A DNA stretch of 64,000 bases from Sulfurimonas sp. HSL-1716 (GTDB lineage Bacteria > Campylobacterota > Campylobacteria > Campylobacterales > Sulfurimonadaceae): positions 1,798,001-1,862,000 of the forward strand of contig NZ_CP147918.1 in the NCBI RefSeq assembly GCF_039645975.1. The letters are read 5' to 3'. The notes beneath the pieces were generated by a model that was not told the origin of the DNA, searched no databases, and was given only the letters and a program-made list of their open reading frames with translations. Within the stretch, counting starts at the first letter, position 1. Every line of letters begins with the position of its first letter. The translations under genes and the position numbers were made by a program. This document shows positions 22,137 to 31,580 of the stretch, one piece after another.

Positions 22137-23156
22137 TTAAGATATCCAGCCGCCGCCTATTAGCTTGTCCTCATCGTAAAATACTGCGGCTTGTCCTTTT
22201 GCAACACCGAACACCGCTTCATGCAGCTTAACTTCTGCAATACCATTGTCTATTTTAACGCTGCACTTTACGGCTTTTGTTCTATATCTCAGCTTTACGG
22301 TAGATTCAAAATCGGTTCTCTCGTCAAACATATTAATATCACGCAGTGTGACGCTGTAGCAGGCAAGGTCCTCTTTTTTTCCTACTACGATCTGATTTTT
22401 CTTCTGATCTATGCTCACTACATAATGCGGATCATGCGCACCCCGAACGGTAAAGCCTTTTCTTTTGCCGATCGTATAATGCATGTATCCCTTATGTTCG
22501 CCCACGACATTGCCGTTCATATCAAGTACTTCACCGGGTTGATCTACCTGCACATAATCTTTTAAAAGATCAACATAAGTATTTTCAACAAAACATATCT
22601 CGCTTGATTCTGCCTGAGAAGCAAAGGATTCTAAACCTTCAATGGAAGCCGCAAGCTTTTTAATATCACTTTTTTTACGACTGCCCATAGGAAATAAGAG
22701 CCTTGGAACTATTGTTTTATCTATATAGAATAAAAAATAGCTTTGATCTTTTGTATCATCTTGGGCCTGCATAAGATATTTTCCGTCTTGCTGAATATAA
22801 TGCCCGGTCGCTATGTAATCAGCACCTATAGTATCGGCAAATTTTACCATCTCGCCGAATTTCAAGCTTCTATTGCATAACGCACACGGGTTTGGAGTTT
22901 CTCCCGCCTCATACGTTTTGATAAAAGGATCAAATACTTTCTCTTTAAATATATCTTCTAAGTCTACTATGTGGAGTTTCATACCTACGAAATCTGCAGC
23001 TTTTTGAGCTCTGGCTTGATGGATCTCATGATAGCCCGGCTTTGTATGCAGGCGCATATAAATACCTTCGACCTCATATCCGTCTTCTTTTAGTATGAGT
23101 GCCGATACGGTTGAGTCTATACCTCCGCTCATACCTACCAAAACTTTTTTTTTCAT
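22137..23156 (-). CDS. mnmA: tRNA-specific 2-thiouridylase MnmA
   Basis: Inserts sulfur at C2 of wobble uridine-34 in tRNA-Lys, -Glu and -Gln. 339 residues. PP-loop SGGIDST near 9-15; catalytic Cys94 in CALCN and Cys188 in EICFV; the GHYIQQDGKY segment is also typical. Start chosen at ATG 23156 over the overlapping GTG at 23159, given the GAGAAG RBS. Two of its tRNA substrates (Lys, Glu) are encoded in this same window. Confidence 0.95.
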   Translation of the reverse strand: MKKKVLVGMSGGIDSTVSALILKEDGYEVEGIYMRLHTKPGYHEIHQARAQKAADFVGMKLHIVDLEDIFKEKVFDPFIKTYEAGETPNPCALCNRSLKFGEMVKFADTIGADYIATGHYIQQDGKYLMQAQDDTKDQSYFLFYIDKTIVPRLLFPMGSRKKSDIKKLAASIEGLESFASQAESSEICFVENTYVDLLKDYVQVDQPGEVLDMNGNVVGEHKGYMHYTIGKRKGFTVRGAHDPHYVVSIDQKKNQIVVGKKEDLACYSVTLRDINMFDERTDFESTVKLRYRTKAVKCSVKIDNGIAEVKLHEAVFGVAKGQAAVFYDEDKLIGGGWIS

Positions 23157-23235
23157 CACTTCTCTTTTTTAAAATAAAATCTATGATGAAATTATAACAT
23201 TATGCAAAGTATGCTCTTATGGCTTTTTATACCGT

Positions 23236-24105
23236 TTAAGATTTTAACTGATTGAGTCTTTCTCTTTTCGTACCGATGGTCGTGATCTGTATTCCAAAGT
23301 TTCCATCTACGATAACGACTTCACCTTGTGCGATCACATGATCGTCCACCAAAATATCCAGCGGATCGTTTGCAAGCTGATTCAATTCGATCACCGAACC
23401 GATATCCATGTTAAGGACATCTTTTAGAAGCATCCTTTTTTTACCTATTCTGACTCTTACAGGTAATTTGACATCGAGTATCAAAGAGATGTTTTTCATA
23501 TCGCCGCAGTCAAGATTGCTGTTTTCGTTCGATTTTGAAGAGATCGTAGGCGGCGTCAGCTCTTTTGCAGAGCCTTGCTCTTGTCCTTCAGTTTCGGAGC
23601 GAAACGATGATTCAAACGTATTATCGGTAATAAGCATCATCAAAGAGTTTATCTCTCCAAGAGTGAAAGTATAGACATACATCTTGCTGTAACTGTCAAG
23701 ATTTATATCTCCGTCATCTCCTATAAATTCGATATTATCTACTTTTAACGTTATCACCGGCAGCTCTTTTTGAGCACCGAGAGTATTTGATATTGCTCCC
23801 ATAATATTAGAGACGATCTCTTTGGTAGCATCCAGATCCTCTTCGTTCATATCCTCTTTGCTCTCGCCCTCGCCACCGAGCATCATATCGCCAAGAGCGG
23901 TTGCAAGAGCAGGAGACATAGCAACCATGATATTTGCCTCTATATCTCCGCTGACCGCTACTTTTATTAGAGATATAGGAGGCAGGATATTAGAAATTAT
24001 CGATAACGTCTCCTCCTCTTTTTTCACTATAGATGGAGCTTGTCCGATTAAACTCTCAATTGTAGCTACGGTCTCACGTTCAAACAGCTTAATAAACTCT
24101 TCCAT
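23236..24105 (-). CDS. fliY: Flagellar motor switch protein FliY (FliN family)
   Basis: 289 residues. The N-terminal two thirds has the CheC/CheX-like fold (MSPALATALGDMMLGGEG; EEDLDATKEIVSNIMGAISNTL). The C-terminal about 85 residues form a FliN/SpoA domain (LILDVKLPVRVRIGKKRMLLKDVL, VDGNFGIQITTI). It is part of the C-ring that sets motor direction. It ends the aroQ-folK-flhF-flhG-fliA-fliM-fliY run, starting 4 nt after fliM's stop. Confidence 0.92.
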   Translation of the reverse strand: MEEFIKLFERETVATIESLIGQAPSIVKKEEETLSIISNILPPISLIKVAVSGDIEANIMVAMSPALATALGDMMLGGEGESKEDMNEEDLDATKEIVSNIMGAISNTLGAQKELPVITLKVDNIEFIGDDGDINLDSYSKMYVYTFTLGEINSLMMLITDNTFESSFRSETEGQEQGSAKELTPPTISSKSNENSNLDCGDMKNISLILDVKLPVRVRIGKKRMLLKDVLNMDIGSVIELNQLANDPLDILVDDHVIAQGEVVIVDGNFGIQITTIGTKRERLNQLKS

Positions 24106-24109
24106 CTAA

Positions 24110-25198
24110 TTACTCCTCACCTTCGGTCTCATCTTCATTTATAATATCTTTTGCAATACTTATTTTTGCTTTACGCTGTCTTTCTAAGTTTTCCAACGAG
24201 CGCTTCACTGCATCTTTTTCCGTTTTTACGATCTCTGTTATCTGTATGGATTTTCTAAATCTTCTTAGACCGATCTCACCTTTAAACCTCACCTTTCCGT
24301 CTACTGAAAGAGTAACTATATCATTGGCATCTGCATCCAAACGTATAATATCTCCGATCTTAAGGTCCAAAACCTCTCTCATATCGAGTTCTGCAGAGCC
24401 TAAGTTTGCTTCGATATTTACCTGCGCCCCGCCAAGAAGAACCTGCAGTTCCTGATTTCTGCTTTTTTTGGAACTTGTTTCGTTAAGCATCAAATCTCTG
24501 CTTGCCAGTTTCGGTAGAACAGGTTCAAGAGATATAACGGGATAACATATGTTCATCATACCCGAACTGTGCCCGATTATGATCTCCATAACGACCATGA
24601 CGACGATCTCGTTTTGCGCAACGATCTGAACGACATTGGGGCTTGACTCTTTTGATTCCACGTTCGGATACAGATCCGTAACAGGTCCCCATGCCTCTTT
24701 GAGGGTTGACATCATAACGCGTAAAATAGTCTCGAACAAACTGAGTTCTATATCTGAAAACTCCCTTGTGGATTCAAACGGCTCGCCTTTTCCGCCTAAG
24801 AGCCTGTCAAGCATTGGAAAAGCGATGGAAGGGTTTATCTCCAAAACGCCGTTGCCTTCAAGCGGTTTCATCGAAAAGACGTTGAAGCTCGTCGGATTCG
24901 GCAAAGACATCAAGAACTCGCCGTAAGTCATCTGATCGACCGAATGCAGCTGTATCTCTACGATCGAACGCATGATGGAAGATATCTGCGACGACAATGA
25001 ACGTGCCATCTTGTCATGGATACCGCGGAATGCACGCAGCTGCTCTTTTGATACACGGTTTGGACGTTTAAAGTCATAAAGCGTTATCTGACGCTGTGAA
25101 TAGATCTCGTCGCTTGAAGCTTCTTCTAAAATATCCTCGCCGTCATCCACGACGTCGAGCAGCGCATCTATCTCTTCTTGGGAAAGTATATCTGCCAT
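24110..25198 (-). CDS. fliM: Flagellar motor switch protein FliM
   Basis: 362 residues. N-terminal LSQEEIDALL is the CheY-P-binding EIDALL motif near residues 4-11. The middle domain contains YGEFLMSLPNPTSFNVF (GGxG-type CheC fold; LLGGKGEPF). The C-terminal SpoA domain is VNIEANLGSAELDMREVLDLKIGDII. FliM is a C-ring subunit linking chemotaxis to the motor. The start codon follows the fliA stop after 1 nt. Confidence 0.96.
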   Translation of the reverse strand: MADILSQEEIDALLDVVDDGEDILEEASSDEIYSQRQITLYDFKRPNRVSKEQLRAFRGIHDKMARSLSSQISSIMRSIVEIQLHSVDQMTYGEFLMSLPNPTSFNVFSMKPLEGNGVLEINPSIAFPMLDRLLGGKGEPFESTREFSDIELSLFETILRVMMSTLKEAWGPVTDLYPNVESKESSPNVVQIVAQNEIVVMVVMEIIIGHSSGMMNICYPVISLEPVLPKLASRDLMLNETSSKKSRNQELQVLLGGAQVNIEANLGSAELDMREVLDLKIGDIIRLDADANDIVTLSVDGKVRFKGEIGLRRFRKSIQITEIVKTEKDAVKRSLENLERQRKAKISIAKDIINEDETEGEE

Positions 25199-25199
25199 C

Positions 25200-25886
25200 T
25201 TATGCTCCTATACTCTCTTGGATTTTTTTAATCACCGATTTGTGAATCTGTGAGATTCTTGATTCTGTAATATCCAGGATCGAACTGATCTCTTTTAAGG
25301 TCAGCTCTTCAAAATAATATAATTGAATCACCATCTGTTCCCGTTCGCTGTATTTTGATAAAACGTCCATTATAACCTCGACAAGCTGTTCCTTCTCGAC
25401 CCGCTCTAAAGTTTCGCCTTCATCGCCGGTATTGAGCTGGTCTTGAAGAGGCAAGATGGCATATATCGAAGACGCTATGCGGGCTTCGTGTATCTTTTCT
25501 TCACTCTCCCCTTCGATCATCTGGGCGAGCTGCGCATCCGTCGGCTCTTCATCATGAGTCAGAAGATACTCCTCTACAAGATAATCGATCCTCTTGACGA
25601 GCTTTCTGCTTGAACGGCTCAAAACGTCAAGCGATCTCAGATAATCGAGCATCGCTCCGTAAACCCTTGTTTTGGCATATCCCCAAAACGAGTCGTTTTG
25701 CGCCTCATCGTACCTTCTGGCAAGTTTTACGAGCTCTTCTGTTCCTATAGCGCTAAGATCCATGAAATCGACAGAGCTAGGCAGCCTCTCTTTAAGTCTG
25801 AACGCCATAGCTTTCACTGCAGGAAGATATGCGATCGCCAGTTCATCCTCTTTGTATTTGAGCTCGTTCTCATATGCATGTATCAT
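25200..25886 (-). CDS. fliA: Flagellar sigma factor FliA (sigma-28)
   Basis: 228 residues. Sigma-70 region 2 (LPAVKAMAFRLKERLPSSVDFMDLSAIG... YAKTRVYGAMLDYLR), region 3, and region 4 helix-turn-helix (LTLKEISSILDITESRISQIH) are all present. It directs late flagellar gene transcription. The start ATG overlaps the stop of the upstream small membrane-protein gene (ATGA). The gene's position between flhG and fliM is the same as in Campylobacter jejuni. Confidence 0.96.
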   Translation of the reverse strand: MIHAYENELKYKEDELAIAYLPAVKAMAFRLKERLPSSVDFMDLSAIGTEELVKLARRYDEAQNDSFWGYAKTRVYGAMLDYLRSLDVLSRSSRKLVKRIDYLVEEYLLTHDEEPTDAQLAQMIEGESEEKIHEARIASSIYAILPLQDQLNTGDEGETLERVEKEQLVEVIMDVLSKYSEREQMVIQLYYFEELTLKEISSILDITESRISQIHKSVIKKIQESIGA

Positions 25887-26218
25887 GCCGCAGCCTTCAT
25901 CTCGTCTTGGGTATTCATCTTAGCGGCCACATCCGTGATCTTATGCGCGGTATCGATCACTTTTTCACGTTTATTTATCTCTTTTACGATCTGGTCAAGA
26001 TTGGACTCATGACGGCTTTTTGCAAAACTGTATGTTCTTACGGAGAGTGTTCGAAAATAAAATGCGACGATCACATGCGAAAACAGATAAAAAAACACGC
26101 TGATCAAGAACGTATAAGTAAGCAAGCCGTCGGCGCTGTCGGATTTTAACAATCCAAAAACCAGCCCGATAAAAAAACCCTGCACTGTAAAAAAAGATAC
26201 AAAATTCGCCGCTAACAT
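25883..26218 (-). CDS. Small membrane protein between flhG and fliA
   Basis: 111 residues. Two hydrophobic segments at about 3-23 and 33-55, then a charged, probably cytosolic helical tail (LDQIVKEINKREKVIDTAHKITDVAAKMN). A small putative membrane gene occupies the same place in C. jejuni (Cj0062c, from memory). Overlaps fliA by 4 nt. Its conserved place suggests a flagellar link, but function is unknown. Confidence 0.75.
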   Translation of the reverse strand: MLAANFVSFFTVQGFFIGLVFGLLKSDSADGLLTYTFLISVFFYLFSHVIVAFYFRTLSVRTYSFAKSRHESNLDQIVKEINKREKVIDTAHKITDVAAKMNTQDEMKAAA

Positions 26219-26237
26219 AAAATTTTCGCCCCTTTGA

Positions 26238-27113
26238 TCAAAAATGCTGCATTAAACGTCTAAAAAGCCCCGTTAATCCGCTTTCGTTTGATGAAACTAG
26301 CACATTTCGTTCCAAATTTTTCGCTATCTCCTTGGCTATCAGCTCTAAATCGACCGCTGACTGCGAAGACGGGCTTACGACACTTACAAGCTCTCTTTGC
26401 TTCACGGACATGGAAACTTTTGAGTCTGCGTTCACTTTGCCCAAATAAGCAAGGTTCAAATCTTCTCTTATATTCGACAAAGCGACTTTTTTAATCTTGT
26501 CAAATACTGCCGTAGCTTCTTTTTCGCCTCTAACCTGATTCATTATAACAGAAATATCATTTCTCACGGATGAGATGGTCTTGATGGTCGCATATGCATC
26601 GGTGATCGCCGCAGGATCGGGAACGGTCACCACTACAACATCGTCCGCCGCATTTAAAAACATCTGGATATGCTCTCCGATCCCCGCGCCGGTATCTATG
26701 ATCATGACGTCAAGCTTATCGAGTACCTGGGCTTCTTGCATAAATCTTGTAAATAATGCTTCATCGGAATATTTCAGGATTTCATCTCCGCTGTCACCGG
26801 GGATAAGAATAAGATTTCTTGTTATAGGGATAAGAATATCTGCGACTTTCGCTTCGCCTTTTAATACATGCAGGATATTCTTTTTTATGCTCACGTTAAA
26901 CATGACATCCAAGTTCGCAAGACCGATATCCGCATCGAAGATACCGACATTAAGACCGTTTTGCGACAGTATATATGCCAGATTCGAACTGATGGTACTT
27001 TTGCCGACACCGCCTTTACCGCTTGTTATGGCTACGAATCTGGTCTTTTTGGATTTCTTGGCTGTCGATGATGCTACCAGTTTTTCCAGCTTTTCTGCCT
27101 GATGCCCCATCAT
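26238..27113 (-). CDS. flhG: Flagellar number regulator FlhG (MinD-like ATPase)
   Basis: ParA/MinD-type ATPase restricting flagellar number with FlhF. 291 residues from ATG 27113, chosen because it overlaps the flhF stop as ATGA and has GGAG seven nt upstream; a longer frame begins at 27146 but would run deeper into flhF. Deviant Walker A GKGGVGKST, then DADIGLANLDV and DTGAGIGEHI. The C-terminus (SGLTGLFRRLMQHF) resembles the membrane-targeting helix of MinD-like proteins. Confidence 0.93.
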   Translation of the reverse strand: MMGHQAEKLEKLVASSTAKKSKKTRFVAITSGKGGVGKSTISSNLAYILSQNGLNVGIFDADIGLANLDVMFNVSIKKNILHVLKGEAKVADILIPITRNLILIPGDSGDEILKYSDEALFTRFMQEAQVLDKLDVMIIDTGAGIGEHIQMFLNAADDVVVVTVPDPAAITDAYATIKTISSVRNDISVIMNQVRGEKEATAVFDKIKKVALSNIREDLNLAYLGKVNADSKVSMSVKQRELVSVVSPSSQSAVDLELIAKEIAKNLERNVLVSSNESGLTGLFRRLMQHF

Positions 27114-28384
27114 AATTTGCTCCGGCTGAATCCATGCAGCAGACATTCGACCAAAAAGTCGCTGTCCGCCACTACCAAATCTTCAGGAACCTCCTGACCG
27201 ACGGAAAAATAACTGATAGGTTTTTTGGTCTCATATACCAGTGAAAAGATATTCCCAAATCCTCTTGTCTCGTCCAGTTTTGTGAACATCATGGTATCCA
27301 CGTCAAGCGTTTCAAAATTATCGTACGTCGCTTTTAAATCTTCGTACTTTATAGAGCTCGGCATAACCAAAACGACATCGATATTGAACTCCGTGGTATT
27401 GGAGTTCAAACACTCGTATATCTTCTCTATTTTACCTTTATCATAGGGACTTGAGCCCATCGTATCAATCAAAATATAATCGCAGTACCGAAGAGAGTTC
27501 AGTGCACTCGAGAATTCCGGCGGATCTACTACGGTCTCGATACCGAGCTTCATCATCCTCGCATACTGCATCAGCTGCTCTACTGCACCTATACGGTACG
27601 TATCCAAAACCACAAGTCCGACCTTATATTTTTTCTCCATCAGATACGAGTATCTTGCAGCGAGCTTTGCAATGGATGTGGTTTTTCCGACACCGGTAGG
27701 ACCTACCAGCATGATCACTTTCTTGCTGTTGGACGTCGGAAGACTCTCCATTCTAACCGGAACCATTTTTCTAAGGATCGATTTAAAATATCTTTTGACG
27801 GTCTCTGAATTTTCTCTCATCTTAAGCGGCATATGTTCAAGACTCAGATGCATCATCTCATCGAGATGTTCCTTGTTCATACCGCTTTCCAGCGCCATCT
27901 TGTATATCTCTGCGAACTCCGAGGGAATTGCACGGTCTAAATTCGGTGAACGTTCCTGCCAGAACATGTTTTGGATCAGTTTTACCCTGTCTCCGAGCTT
28001 TGAGAGTTCGGCTTTGATATCCACGAGCTCCTTAGGCTGAGGTGCTTGCGCAAGCACGGTTTTTTCACCGTTATAGACCTCTTCGTCCGTTACTTTGGCA
28101 ATATCGGATATCTGTCTTGCCGCACGCGAAATATTATAGTAGACGTCTTCACTGTCCTGTTTTATGGGTTTTTGCATCTCAAGAGGTTTTGTTCTGGTTG
28201 TTTGCCGTGCGCTTTTCGTCTGTTTTTCATCCACACCGACGACGATCTCATACAACGGCTCTTTTCCGAGAGCTTTTTTTTGGATCTCGCGAGTCTCGAT
28301 AAGCATCGCATCTTCACCGACAGCAGCTTGTGCTTTTTTCAATGCTTCTGTCGGAGTTTTACCGCTAAATGTTAAAATCTTCAT
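27110..28384 (-). CDS. flhF: Flagellar SRP-type GTPase FlhF
   Basis: Polar SRP-like GTPase controlling flagellar placement and gene expression. 424 residues: N-terminal basic region, then NG domain with G1 VGPTGVGKTTSIAKL, DTYRIGAVEQL, G3-like DTMGSSP and TKLDETRGFGN. The DTMGSS replaces the usual DTAGRS. The start overlaps the folK stop by 4 nt and the end overlaps flhG by 4 nt. N-terminal KILTFSGKTPTEALKKAQAAVG is the FlhF B-domain start. Confidence 0.94.
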   Translation of the reverse strand: MKILTFSGKTPTEALKKAQAAVGEDAMLIETREIQKKALGKEPLYEIVVGVDEKQTKSARQTTRTKPLEMQKPIKQDSEDVYYNISRAARQISDIAKVTDEEVYNGEKTVLAQAPQPKELVDIKAELSKLGDRVKLIQNMFWQERSPNLDRAIPSEFAEIYKMALESGMNKEHLDEMMHLSLEHMPLKMRENSETVKRYFKSILRKMVPVRMESLPTSNSKKVIMLVGPTGVGKTTSIAKLAARYSYLMEKKYKVGLVVLDTYRIGAVEQLMQYARMMKLGIETVVDPPEFSSALNSLRYCDYILIDTMGSSPYDKGKIEKIYECLNSNTTEFNIDVVLVMPSSIKYEDLKATYDNFETLDVDTMMFTKLDETRGFGNIFSLVYETKKPISYFSVGQEVPEDLVVADSDFLVECLLHGFSRSKL

Positions 28385-28869
28385 CTGCTAACACTTGCTA
28401 ATGGGATCACTACGCTTTCTCTTTTCATCCAGTGGGGATGAGGGATTTTTAAAGACTTCGTATCTATAACTCGGTTGTCAAAAAATAAAATATCCAAATC
28501 TAAAGTCCTTGGCGCATTCGCAAAACTGCGTTTTCTTGAAAATTTTTTTTCCAAACGCATTAAATAAGCGAGAAAAAATTTCGGCTGCATCGATGTTGCT
28601 ACGACTGCAACGGAGTTTAAAAAGTCATCCTGTTCCAAATAACCAAAAGGCGGATTTTTCAAAATCGGCGCAGTTTCTAAAACCTCGACCCGTTTATCTT
28701 TCTTAAGTTTAAAAAAAAGATGATTAAATCTTCTTAAAACATCACCGACATTTCCGCCGATCCCTATGGTGACCCTGTATCTATGCGATGAAGTTTGTTG
28801 TTTTTTATATGGAAAAAATGCCGTATAGATAAGCGTAAGCTTTTCACTTAAGGCATATTTTTTCACCAT
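28381..28869 (-). CDS. folK: HPPK (6-hydroxymethyl-dihydropterin pyrophosphokinase)
   Basis: Folate pathway enzyme transferring pyrophosphate to hydroxymethyl-dihydropterin. 162 residues. Contains IGIGGNVGDVLRRF (GSNLGD-like substrate loop), ETAPILKNPPFG and the signature RTLDLDILFFD, with PHPHWMKRESVVIPLASV near the end. It carries an N-terminal stretch of about 33 residues before the usual start. It lies between aroQ (8-nt gap) and flhF, as in C. jejuni. Confidence 0.93.
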   Translation of the reverse strand: MVKKYALSEKLTLIYTAFFPYKKQQTSSHRYRVTIGIGGNVGDVLRRFNHLFFKLKKDKRVEVLETAPILKNPPFGYLEQDDFLNSVAVVATSMQPKFFLAYLMRLEKKFSRKRSFANAPRTLDLDILFFDNRVIDTKSLKIPHPHWMKRESVVIPLASVSR

Positions 28870-28877
28870 ATCTTTCC

Positions 28878-29351
28878 TTACGCCTGCTGTGTTTTTTGAG
28901 CTTCCTGCATCGCTTTTATCTCATTGAAAAGCTGAAGCATCCCTACCATCGCAAGGTGGTAGCCAAACGGTCCGAAACCGACAAGTGAAGAGGTGCAGAC
29001 AGGTGCTATAAGGTTCTTTTGACGAAACTCTTCACGACGGTACGTATTGGATATATGCACTTCGATGGCAGGGAGAGAGACTGCGCTCAAAGCATCGCGG
29101 ATAGCTATGGACGTATGCGTGTATGCCGCCGGATTTATGATGATCCCGTCAGCCTCGCCGTAGCACTCTTGAATCTTGTCAACCAGTTCACCCTCTAAAT
29201 TACTTTGAAAAAACTCTATCTCCACACCGCTTTGTGTTGCAACATCTTTCATTTGAGCATGAATCTGCTCCAACTTCATCGGTCCGTAAAACTGTTGTTC
29301 ACGTGTTCCCAACATATTTAAGTTCGGTCCTTGGATCACTACGATTTTCAT
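28878..29351 (-). CDS. aroQ: 3-dehydroquinate dehydratase, type II
   Basis: Shikimate pathway dehydratase. 157 residues. Signatures [17 protein letters not shown] (active-site Tyr and Arg loop), [17 protein letters not shown] (Asn-Pro-x-x-Tyr-Thr-His) and [13 protein letters not shown] are all present. First gene of the flagellar-linked operon; divergent from the amidohydrolase gene at 29449. Confidence 0.96.
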   Translation of the reverse strand: MKIVVIQGPNLNMLGTREQQFYGPMKLEQIHAQMKDVATQSGVEIEFFQSNLEGELVDKIQECYGEADGIIINPAAYTHTSIAIRDALSAVSLPAIEVHISNTYRREEFRQKNLIAPVCTSSLVGFGPFGYHLAMVGMLQLFNEIKAMQEAQKTQQA

Positions 29352-29448
29352 TTTTTACCTTTTTTTTATTTTATATACTTTAATTAAGCGCCCATTTTAT
29401 CAAAATAAAGCATAATATATTTTAAAACTATCCAGTAAAAGAGCAAAT

Positions 29449-30669
29449 GTGAAAATTATAAATCCAAACTATATTTATACCGCCGAGCAACTGCTTGAAA
29501 ACAAAGCCGTCGCATACGATAAGACCATACGCAAGATCGCGCCTTTAAAAGAGTTGAAAGAGATTTATAAAGATGCCGAGATCATCGAACTCGGCAAGAA
29601 CTCGCTTTTGATGCCCGGACTTATAAATGCTCATGTCCACCTGGAGTTCAGTGCGAATAAGGAGACTCTAAAATACGGAGATTTTTTACAGTGGCTTTAC
29701 AGTGTAATATCAAACCGCGAGGAGCTTGTAAACTCGTGTGATTTTACATGTATGAAAAAAGCGGCCGATATGATGCTTGCATCGGGTATTACCACCTACG
29801 GAGCTGTCAGCTCGCACGGGATGGATCTTGAAGCAGCCGCAGCATCTCCTCAAAACGTGGTGTTTTTCAATGAACTTATCGGCTCACAGGCAAGCATGGC
29901 GGATGCACTTTTTAACGATTTTTTACAAAGGCTCGATGCCTCAAAATCCGTTACGAGAGAAGGCTTTTATCCTGCGGTCGCCATTCATTCACCCTATTCG
30001 GTTCATCCGATTCTCATCAAAAAAGCTCTAAATATCGTAAAAAACGAAGGCTTGAAATTGAGTGCCCACTTTTTAGAAAGCAGAGCCGAAAAAGAGTGGC
30101 TTCAAAAAAATGAGGGCGATTTCAAAGAGTTTTTTGTAAATTTTTTAAAACAGGACAAAGCCGTAACGGACATAAAAGAGTTTTTACAACATTTCAAAGA
30201 GATTCCGACACTGATGACGCATGTCGTTCAAGCGACCAAGGAGGAGCTTCAAGAGCTTGCTCTCTCAAAACATACGGTTGTACACTGTCCGATTTCAAAC
30301 CGTCTGCTCGGAAACGGAGCTATCGGTCTTGACGATCTGGACAAACATGGCGTAAAATGGATCTGTGCGACGGACGGACTTAGTTCAAACTATACGCTAA
30401 ATCTCTTTGAAGAGATGAAGATAGCTCTTTTTATGCATCACGGAGCCGACCTTCTGCCGCTCGCCTCGCGCCTTATCAAGAGCGTCACAAAAGATGCGGC
30501 AGAAGCACTGGGACTTAATACGGGAGAGATAAAAGAGGGTAAAAACGCCGATATGCTGGTACTGGACCTTGTTTGTGAACCAAATGAACAGCTTGCACTT
30601 CATTTACTCTTACATAGATATAATATCTCCAAAATATATATAAACGGCAATCAAGTCAAAGGAGAATAA
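29449..30669 (+). CDS. Amidohydrolase, probable aminodeoxyfutalosine deaminase
   Basis: COG0402-type metal hydrolase of 406 residues. Metal ligands in NAHVHLEFS, a later His in LSAHFLES, HVVQ, and Asp in CATDGLSSN. In Campylobacterota (Nitratiruptor Nis0429, from memory) this family was shown to deaminate 6-amino-6-deoxyfutalosine in the futalosine route to menaquinone. The C. jejuni gene in the same place (Cj0067) is of the same family. The start is GTG at 29449. Together with UbiE/MenG at 33438 it suggests menaquinone respiration. A general chlorohydrolase/adenosine deaminase-like activity cannot be excluded. Confidence 0.82.
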   Translation: MKIINPNYIYTAEQLLENKAVAYDKTIRKIAPLKELKEIYKDAEIIELGKNSLLMPGLINAHVHLEFSANKETLKYGDFLQWLYSVISNREELVNSCDFTCMKKAADMMLASGITTYGAVSSHGMDLEAAAASPQNVVFFNELIGSQASMADALFNDFLQRLDASKSVTREGFYPAVAIHSPYSVHPILIKKALNIVKNEGLKLSAHFLESRAEKEWLQKNEGDFKEFFVNFLKQDKAVTDIKEFLQHFKEIPTLMTHVVQATKEELQELALSKHTVVHCPISNRLLGNGAIGLDDLDKHGVKWICATDGLSSNYTLNLFEEMKIALFMHHGADLLPLASRLIKSVTKDAAEALGLNTGEIKEGKNADMLVLDLVCEPNEQLALHLLLHRYNISKIYINGNQVKGE

Positions 30670-30671
30670 TA

Positions 30672-31541
30672 ATGGAAGGACTAAAAAAACTTTTTTTACC
30701 GATCACGGCAACTGTAAATTTTATTCAAAACCATTTTAAGGCGATGGTCTTTATACTCATAGTTATATTAATATTTATGCCTAAAGGAGATTCTTCTCTG
30801 ATACCGCATAATCTCGAGAAGATTTCTTTAACGGGTCCTATCATGGATGTAAGCGAAATCGTTAAGAAGATCGACGATGCCCGTTTAAACGAAAGGGTAA
30901 AAGGTGTTCTCATGGTAGTAAATTCGCCGGGCGGTGCAGTTGCCCCCTCGATCGAAGTCGCGTATGCGATAAAAAGATTGAGACGGGTTAAACCTGTTGT
31001 AGTCTATGCAAGCGGAACAATCGCAAGCGGAAGCTATTACTCCTCTATCTGGGCAAATGAGATCATAGCAAATCCCGGCAGTATGGTCGGAAGCATCGGG
31101 GTTATCATGCAAGGAGCGAACCTTAGCGAGATCATGCACAAGATCGGCATAAAATCTCAAGTGGTAATGGCAGGAAAATATAAACAGCTGGGAACGCCGG
31201 ATAGAGAGTGGCTTCCCTACGAAAAGGCCGAACTCAATAAAGTTATCCAAGACACCTACAATATGTTCGTAAACGACGTTGCAAGTGCACGGAGATTAAA
31301 AATAGAAGACGCCCCCTCTTTTGCAAACGCCCATATATTTACGGCATCTCAGGCAAAAGCCGTCGGACTTATAGACAAGATCGGAGTAAGCTATGATGCC
31401 CAAGAGGAGCTGATTCGCTTGTCCGGTGTCAAAACTCCGCTTTGGAACAAAGAGGACCCTATGGAAGAGTTTATCAAAAAGATCTCGGCACAGGCTGCCG
31501 TTACCCTAAACACATATTTTCCGGCATTGGTCCTAAAATAA
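30672..31541 (+). CDS. sppA: Signal peptide peptidase SppA (36K type)
   Basis: Membrane-bound serine protease clearing cleaved signal peptides. 289 residues with one membrane segment at about 23-37 (KAMVFILIVILIFMP). NSPGGAV near 84-90; Ser nucleophile in ASGSYY (residue 119) and Lys169 in AGKYKQLG form the expected Ser-Lys dyad. Starts 2 nt after the deaminase stop, so cotranscribed; the same pair occurs in C. jejuni (Cj0067-Cj0068). Confidence 0.93.
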   Translation: MEGLKKLFLPITATVNFIQNHFKAMVFILIVILIFMPKGDSSLIPHNLEKISLTGPIMDVSEIVKKIDDARLNERVKGVLMVVNSPGGAVAPSIEVAYAIKRLRRVKPVVVYASGTIASGSYYSSIWANEIIANPGSMVGSIGVIMQGANLSEIMHKIGIKSQVVMAGKYKQLGTPDREWLPYEKAELNKVIQDTYNMFVNDVASARRLKIEDAPSFANAHIFTASQAKAVGLIDKIGVSYDAQEELIRLSGVKTPLWNKEDPMEEFIKKISAQAAVTLNTYFPALVLK

Positions 31542-31547
31542 AACATC

Positions 31548-31571
31548 CATGTAAGAGCCTTTTCTTACATG
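31548..31571. terminator. Bidirectional hairpin between sppA and the FmdE-like gene
   Basis: 9-bp stem CATGTAAGA/TCTTACATG with a 6-nt loop in the 39-nt gap between two convergent stops. No strong T tract; AT-rich flanks on both sides. Position suggests a shared terminator. Confidence 0.5.
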
Positions 31572-31580
31572 AATAAAGAA

